From contig CAYOYB010000008.1 of the NCBI GenBank assembly GCA_964408085.1, positions 28,795 through 92,794 on the forward strand: a stretch of 64,000 bases of DNA, written 5' to 3'. Origin of the DNA: CAJLIR01 sp964408085 (lineage in GTDB: Bacteria; Bacillota_I; Bacilli_A; RF39; UBA660). Made by a program: the position numbers and the translations under genes. The notes beneath the pieces were generated by a model that made no database searches, was not told the origin of the DNA, and saw only the letters and a program-made list of their open reading frames with translations. The stretch's first letter is position 1, and each line of letters opens with the position of its first letter. Positions 60,029-64,000 of this stretch are shown one piece after another.

Positions 60029-60523
60029 ATGAAATTAAATCTTAAAAAATTAGGAATAGAAGCAGAAGGCGATGTAGAGGGAGTAGTTAAAAAAGTATTA
60101 GATAATAATGAGAAAGATTGGAAAGAAAAATTTGATTCAAAGCATAATGCAAAAAAAGAAATAATGGAGTTAAAACATAAGCATAAATTAGAAGGAAAAA
60201 GAAAAAAATTTCGAGATATAGATTTAAAATTAGAATATGAGCGAGAAAAAGAAAAAAATAATATAGAAAGACTAGAAAAACAATCGAAAAATAGAATTAA
60301 AATTGCAAGCATTATTTTATTTTTTATTTATGGTATTTTTTGCATTAGTGATTTTAAGGATTCACATACAGTAGCAGCAGTTATATGCCTGATACAAATA
60401 ATCTTTATTTTGATTTCAATTTTCACCTCTATGGAAATGTTTAAATTATTTAAAAATGATTATAAAATATTTTTTATATTAAGTATTCTTTTGATAATAC
60501 TATGGCTTGCCTTTGCCATTTAA
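60029..60523 (+). CDS. Coiled-coil membrane protein, 164 aa
   Basis: N-terminal charged coiled-coil (residues about 15-90, rich in Lys/Glu) followed by three hydrophobic segments (residues about 92-108, 116-136 and 146-162). RBS GAGGAGG. Topology: cytoplasmic coil, C-terminal membrane part. No family named. The post-stop motif begins four bases after TAA. Confidence 0.65.
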   Translation: MKLNLKKLGIEAEGDVEGVVKKVLDNNEKDWKEKFDSKHNAKKEIMELKHKHKLEGKRKKFRDIDLKLEYEREKEKNNIERLEKQSKNRIKIASIILFFIYGIFCISDFKDSHTVAAVICLIQIIFILISIFTSMEMFKLFKNDYKIFFILSILLIILWLAFAI

Positions 60524-60526
60524 CAA

Positions 60527-60536
60527 ATTACAATTT
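60527..60536 (+). repeat. Post-stop motif ATTACAATTT
   Basis: Four bases after the preceding stop codon; followed by GAAAG that forms part of the next ribosome site. Confidence 0.5.
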
Positions 60537-60551
60537 GAAAGTGAGAAACCT

Positions 60552-61106
60552 ATGAAATTAGAAGATATGAGTTTAGAAAAGTTATGGGAGTTGTTTCCAA
60601 TAACATTTATGGATAATACTGATAATTTTAAAGATATTTATTTAGATGAAGAAAAAACTTTAAAATCTTTGTTGGATAATTATATATCTCGAATAAGTCA
60701 TATTGGAAGCACTTCAATTGCAAATATAAAAACAAAACCAATTATTGATATTTTAATAGAAATAAATTTTGACAATAAAGATATTGTAAAAGATGTATTG
60801 CTTAATAATAATTATATTTTAATGAGTGAAAGTATAAATAAAATATCATTTAACAAGGGATATACGATAAATGGTTATGCTGATAAAGTATTTCATATTC
60901 ATATAAAAAAATATGGAGATTGTGATGAGTTATACTTTAGAGATTATCTTAACGAGAATAAACAAAAAGCTATGGAGTACGAAAAATTAAAATTAGAGTT
61001 ATTTAATAAATATAAGTCTAATAGAGATTTATATACTGATGGTAAGAAAGAATTTGTTAAGAAAATAGTTAAATTAGCAAGAGAAAAATATAAAAATAAA
61101 TATTAA
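60552..61106 (+). CDS. GrpB/UPF0157 nucleotidyltransferase-fold protein
   Basis: 184 aa from ATG 60552 (GAAAGTGAG upstream). ISRISHIGSTSIANIKTKPIIDILIEI is the GrpB signature (HxGSTxx... KPxxDxxx), with FHIHIKKYGDCDELYFRDYL following. A pol-beta-like nucleotidyltransferase fold; often in resistance or toxin-like contexts, function unproven. The ATTACAATAA variant motif follows the stop. Confidence 0.85.
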   Translation: MKLEDMSLEKLWELFPITFMDNTDNFKDIYLDEEKTLKSLLDNYISRISHIGSTSIANIKTKPIIDILIEINFDNKDIVKDVLLNNNYILMSESINKISFNKGYTINGYADKVFHIHIKKYGDCDELYFRDYLNENKQKAMEYEKLKLELFNKYKSNRDLYTDGKKEFVKKIVKLAREKYKNKY

Positions 61107-61218
61107 CAAATTACAATAAGTGTGAAAGATACAATGAATAAATTATTGAAATTTATTTTGACTTTCGTTATAATTATAAAAAAATGAGCAATAATATTGC
61201 AAGAAAAGAGATGTGTTA

Positions 61219-61722
61219 ATGAAAAAATTTGTTAAAATATTTATAAGCATAATTTTAGTATTTTCTTTGCCTGGATGCGGAATAGTTTTAAATAAAGAAA
61301 AACTTAATGATTTAGCTGATGGATATGTGTGTGAGTATAGATATGGAGAAAATGCAAGATATTCAACAGAGCTAGTAGATATAGATTTTGAATTTGATAA
61401 GCAAATGTTCATAGATCTTTATAATGATAAAGCCCAATATGATCCAGTGTATTTAAGAAGACATATCGAAGAATGTGATTTAAAATTGGAGCGTAATGGC
61501 GAAGAAGTTGATAAAATACTAAAAACGGAAATTAGTATTAGAGCAGCTTATGAAGATACATATGAAGAGGTAACAGTATACGAATATAATGATGATTTAT
61601 ATTTCTATGTTTTAACTATGGGAGGAAGAACAGAAAAAGATAAAGAGGGAAAGTATTTTATGAGAGTTTCGGATAATCTTCAAGAATATTGGAAACAATT
61701 AACTAACCAAATATATAAATAA
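61219..61722 (+). CDS. Lipoprotein, 167 aa
   Basis: From ATG 61219. Type II signal peptide with lipobox SLPGC. Mature part contains VCEYRYGENARYSTELVDIDFEFD and a C-terminal WKQLTNQIY. RBS AAGAGATG is weak. No family recognised. Confidence 0.65.
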   Translation: MKKFVKIFISIILVFSLPGCGIVLNKEKLNDLADGYVCEYRYGENARYSTELVDIDFEFDKQMFIDLYNDKAQYDPVYLRRHIEECDLKLERNGEEVDKILKTEISIRAAYEDTYEEVTVYEYNDDLYFYVLTMGGRTEKDKEGKYFMRVSDNLQEYWKQLTNQIYK

Positions 61723-61728
61723 AAATTT

Positions 61729-61785
61729 AAAAGAATACAAACTAAAAATTTACAATTTATATAGAAGATTATATGTATTCTTTTG
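61729..61785 (+). terminator. Rho-independent terminator with motif in loop
   Basis: AAAAGAATACA / TGTATTCTTTT, 11 bp, with a 34-base loop that contains TTTACAATTTATATAGA, a variant of the shared post-stop motif. Confidence 0.7.
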
Positions 61786-61898
61786 TTACTACAAAAAAGT
61801 TGTAGATAACTACGGCACTTGTTCCATCGAAAGAATTAATCGCACATCATGTTAGTTATATAAAAACTATGATTTTAGTATGAGGAGGAAATTTAGTT

Positions 61899-62252
61899 AT
61901 GCGAATAAAGAAAAATATTGCTGGGTTTGAAAAAAAGAAATCAATAAATTATAACACATCAGTTACTGCAACAAAAGGGGAAAAAGCAATTATACTAACA
62001 AGTTTAATAATATATGTAGTTATGTTATTAATATCTGCTTTTGTGTTTAAAAATATAACCATTACAATTATAACAATGGCAGGAGGAATTTTTGTAATAA
62101 TGGGGTTAATGGTTTTATGTATATTTAGACCACTACATAAAGAAGAAAGAAAAAGAAATACAAGATTAATAAAAGCAACTATAGATAGATCCTACAATAA
62201 TATAACTGGAGAGTTTAAAGATAATTCTAAAATAGAAGAAATAAAAAAATAA
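61899..62252 (+). CDS. Small membrane protein, 117 aa
   Basis: Basic N-terminus (MRIKKNIAGFEKKKSINY), two hydrophobic segments (residues 29-51 and 53-76), and a Lys/Arg-rich tail with RKRNTRLIKATIDRSYN. RBS GAGGAGG. A stretch of 110 bases before it (61786-61895) has no gene and no repeated element except a weak dyad (TAACTA...TAGTTA). Function unknown. Confidence 0.65.
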   Translation: MRIKKNIAGFEKKKSINYNTSVTATKGEKAIILTSLIIYVVMLLISAFVFKNITITIITMAGGIFVIMGLMVLCIFRPLHKEERKRNTRLIKATIDRSYNNITGEFKDNSKIEEIKK

Positions 62253-62290
62253 TATAAGAATTTACAATAAATAGTAGATTTAACAAAAAA

Positions 62291-62384
62291 ATTACAATTT
62301 ATATAGCAAATCAAAGATAATAGAAGATTTGCTTTTTTCGTGTTATAATTATAAATGTAATCAGAACAACAAATAGTAACTTGT
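62291..62384 (+). repeat. Terminator-promoter module, copy e
   Basis: ATTACAATTTATATAGCAAATC, hairpin AGCAAATC/GATTTGCT, T-run, TGt-TATAAT (62341-62349), and a tail ending AACAAATAGTAACTTG. Closely matches copy c ahead of the TmrB-like gene. Confidence 0.7.
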
Positions 62385-62424
62385 AGTTTAGAGTATTAGC
62401 CATTATAAATTTGGAGGTGGGAAG

Positions 62425-62445
62425 ATGAGAAATTTAGTTAAATAA
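62425..62445 (+). CDS. Six-codon leader peptide of the ABC-F gene
   Basis: ATG 62425 follows a strong GGAGGTG ribosome site (62413-62419) and encodes MRNLVK-stop. Its only sensible use is ribosome-dependent control of the downstream ABC-F gene: the stop codon lies four bases before the first of two overlapping hairpins. Confidence 0.7.
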   Translation: MRNLVK

Positions 62446-62449
62446 GTTA

Positions 62450-62490
62450 GGCATAAACTTTAATTATGCCATAATGTTAGGAGGCATAAT
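62450..62490 (+). promoter_or_regulatory. Two mutually exclusive hairpins controlling the ABC-F start
   Basis: TTATGCC (62464-62470) can pair with GGCATAA upstream (62450-62456) or, extended to ATTATGCC (62463-62470), with GGCATAAT downstream (62483-62490). The second pairing covers the last two bases of the AGGAGG ribosome site (62479-62484) and the spacer up to the ATG. A ribosome on the leader peptide would decide which forms: translational attenuation. Confidence 0.68.
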
Positions 62491-63990
62491 ATGTTAGAAG
62501 TCAAAAATGTAGATATAATGGTATCTACAAGATATTTAATTAAATCATTATCATTTACTCTAAATAAAGGAGATAAACTTGCTATTATTGGTGAAGAAGG
62601 AAATGGTAAATCCACTTTTCTTAAATCATTATTAGGAATATGTGAATATGTAACTGTTACAGGAACTATAAATTTTAAAAATAATACTATTGGATATTTA
62701 GAACAATCTATAAGTGAACAAAATTTGAATAAAAATGTTTATGATTTTTTGTTTATTGATGAATTTGACTATTATAATAAAGTAAATAATCTTTATAAAT
62801 ATTTAGAAAGTTTAAAAATAAGTGATTCATTATTAGACCAAAAGATGAATACTTTGTCTGGTGGTGAAAAGGTAAAAATAAGTATTCTAAAACTTTTATT
62901 AGATGAGTACGATATTTTATTTTTAGATGAACCTACAAATGATTTAGATATAGAAACTTTAGAATGGCTAGAAACTTTTATTATCAATACTAATTTACCA
63001 ATAATATATGTATCACATGATGAAACTCTTTTATCTCGTACTGCTAATATGATTCTTCATATAGAGCAAATCAAGAAAAAAACTGAATGCAGACATACAC
63101 TTTTGAAGATTAACTATGATAGTTATATTGAAAAAAGATTAAAATCAATAGAACATCAAACACAAATGGCTGTTGCAGAAAAAAGACAATTTAATAAACA
63201 AGAGGAAAAATTAAAAAGAGTTATGCAAAAAGTTGAATATCAACAAAATACAATTTCTAGAAGTGATCCACATGGAGCAAAAGTATTAAAAAAGAAAATG
63301 CATTCTTTAAAATCACAAGAAAAGAAATTAGAAGCTAAAGAATTAACTGAAGTACCAGATATAGAAGAAAGTATTAATTTCTTTTTTGAAAGTGTTAGCA
63401 TTCCTAGAAATAAAGTTATTTTAAAGTTAGATATTAAAGAGTTAAAAAATGATGCAAAAGTATTGTCAAAAGATATTAAATTAGAGGTAGTTGGTAATGT
63501 TCACTTATGTATAATAGGTAAAAATGGTGTAGGTAAAACTACTTTGATAAAACAAATATATAATGAATTAAAAAATAGAACTGATATAAAAGTTGGATAT
63601 ATGCCACAAGTTTATGAAGATGTATTAAATGAATTTGATAATGTTTTAGACTTTCTTGCATCTAAAAGCAAAGAAGAGATTACAAAAGCAAGAATGTATT
63701 TAGGTAATATGAACTTCACAAAAGATGAAATGGTTGGAAAAATTAAGGATTTAAGTAATGGAACAAAAGCAAAACTATTTTTACTTAAATTAGTATTAGA
63801 CAAATGTAATGTTCTAATATTAGATGAACCAACAAGAAATGTAAGTCCTTTATCTAATCCTGTTATAAGAAAAGTTTTAAAGGAATTTAAAGGAACACTA
63901 ATAAGTATATCTCATGATCGTAAATACATTGATGAAGTTATTGATGAATTATATGTATTGAGTAAAGATGGTTTAATTAGAGAAAGATAA
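62491..63990 (+). CDS. ABC-F ribosomal protection protein
   Basis: 499 aa with two ABC domains and no membrane helices. First domain: GEEGNGKSTFLK, LSGGEKVKISI, LFLDEPTNDLD. The interdomain linker (about residues 200-275) is a basic coiled coil (EKRLKSIEHQTQMAVAEKRQFNKQEEKLK). Second domain: GKNGVGKTTLIKQ, LSNGTKAKLFLLKL and LILDEPTRNVSPLSNPVIR, a resistance-type ABC-F sequence. Such proteins push drugs (streptogramin A, lincosamides, pleuromutilins, macrolides) off the ribosome. The ATTACAATTT motif starts one base after the stop, at the window edge. Confidence 0.9.
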   Translation: MLEVKNVDIMVSTRYLIKSLSFTLNKGDKLAIIGEEGNGKSTFLKSLLGICEYVTVTGTINFKNNTIGYLEQSISEQNLNKNVYDFLFIDEFDYYNKVNNLYKYLESLKISDSLLDQKMNTLSGGEKVKISILKLLLDEYDILFLDEPTNDLDIETLEWLETFIINTNLPIIYVSHDETLLSRTANMILHIEQIKKKTECRHTLLKINYDSYIEKRLKSIEHQTQMAVAEKRQFNKQEEKLKRVMQKVEYQQNTISRSDPHGAKVLKKKMHSLKSQEKKLEAKELTEVPDIEESINFFFESVSIPRNKVILKLDIKELKNDAKVLSKDIKLEVVGNVHLCIIGKNGVGKTTLIKQIYNELKNRTDIKVGYMPQVYEDVLNEFDNVLDFLASKSKEEITKARMYLGNMNFTKDEMVGKIKDLSNGTKAKLFLLKLVLDKCNVLILDEPTRNVSPLSNPVIRKVLKEFKGTLISISHDRKYIDEVIDELYVLSKDGLIRER

Positions 63991-64000
63991 ATTACAATTT
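63991..64000 (+). repeat. Post-stop motif ATTACAATTT (window edge)
   Basis: Abuts the ABC-F stop codon and runs to the last base shown; it probably continues into another intergenic module. Confidence 0.5.

Noticed and set aside
61796..61812. GTTGTAGATAACTACG resembling a stretch of a beta-lactamase gene in cloning vectors
   Set aside because: Only about 13 bases agree, the flanks differ, and a similar GTAGATAACTA occurs by chance at 35450.
38435..64000. Integron with attC sites
   Set aside because: The repeated motif has no GTTRRRY core, no paired R/L boxes, and no integrase gene is present in the window.
1..64000. Prophage or insertion sequence
   Set aside because: No transposase, integrase, capsid, terminase or lysis gene was recognised in any frame.

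Overview
The window comes from a very AT-rich, low-GC Gram-positive lineage, most likely a gut-type Bacilli/Mollicutes-related bacterium. The evidence is the Bacilli-type order secE-nusG-rplK-rplA-rplJ-rplL-ybxB-rpoB-rpoC, rpsO next to pnp, Bacillus-like tRNAs, sigma-A promoters with extended -10 boxes, and strong AGGAGG ribosome sites. TGA is a real stop codon here (ybxB, the first cyclase gene and the hypothetical gene ending at 35437 all end in TGA; tryptophan is TGG), so this is genetic code 11 and not the Mycoplasma code. RpoB has Asn where E. coli has His526, a residue reported for naturally rifampicin-resistant mollicutes.

Layout. 1-2555 is a Pycsar-like anti-phage operon: a class III nucleotidyl cyclase (cut by the window edge), a three-helix membrane effector of the PycTM type, and a second, divergent cyclase. 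A decayed small membrane gene and an EVE-domain gene follow. 3.8-8.7 kb holds surface and hypothetical genes, including a membrane-anchored protein with about 13 Cys-rich repeats, a kinase-like protein and an Smr-domain protein. 8.7-14 kb has two tRNAs, a 5'-3' exonuclease, a lone radical SAM protein followed by a possible structured RNA, truB and a lipoprotein. 14-28 kb is the core gene-expression block (rpsO, pnp, secE, nusG, L11, L1, L10, L7/L12, ybxB, rpoB, rpoC) with visible leader RNAs for S15, L1 (two copies) and L10. 28-37 kb has a DUF308-like/papain-like fusion, rubrerythrin, Hsp20, an SDR enzyme, elongator tRNA-Met, hypothetical genes and a nitroreductase.

37-64 kb is an accessory region of short, mostly single-gene units: TetR, LysR and MerR regulators, four HTH proteins (three fused to membrane domains, one of them VanZ-like), an ECF sigma/anti-sigma operon, flavodoxins, cupin, PAS, TfoX, GrpB, MmcQ-EVE, Vat-like acetyltransferase, TmrB-like ATPase and an ABC-F protein. 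Many of these genes are followed, within a few bases of the stop codon, by the same motif (ATTACAATTT). Five intergenic regions share a longer terminator module. Three of those copies continue into a promoter, and these three promoters serve the three resistance-like genes (Vat, TmrB-like, ABC-F). The arrangement looks cassette-like, although no integrase, transposase or attC site is visible.

The observations most worth following are the dual-cyclase Pycsar operon, the repeated terminator-promoter module with the post-stop motif, and the six-codon leader peptide with mutually exclusive hairpins ahead of the ABC-F gene. All functional calls are made by reading the sequence; no database search was run.
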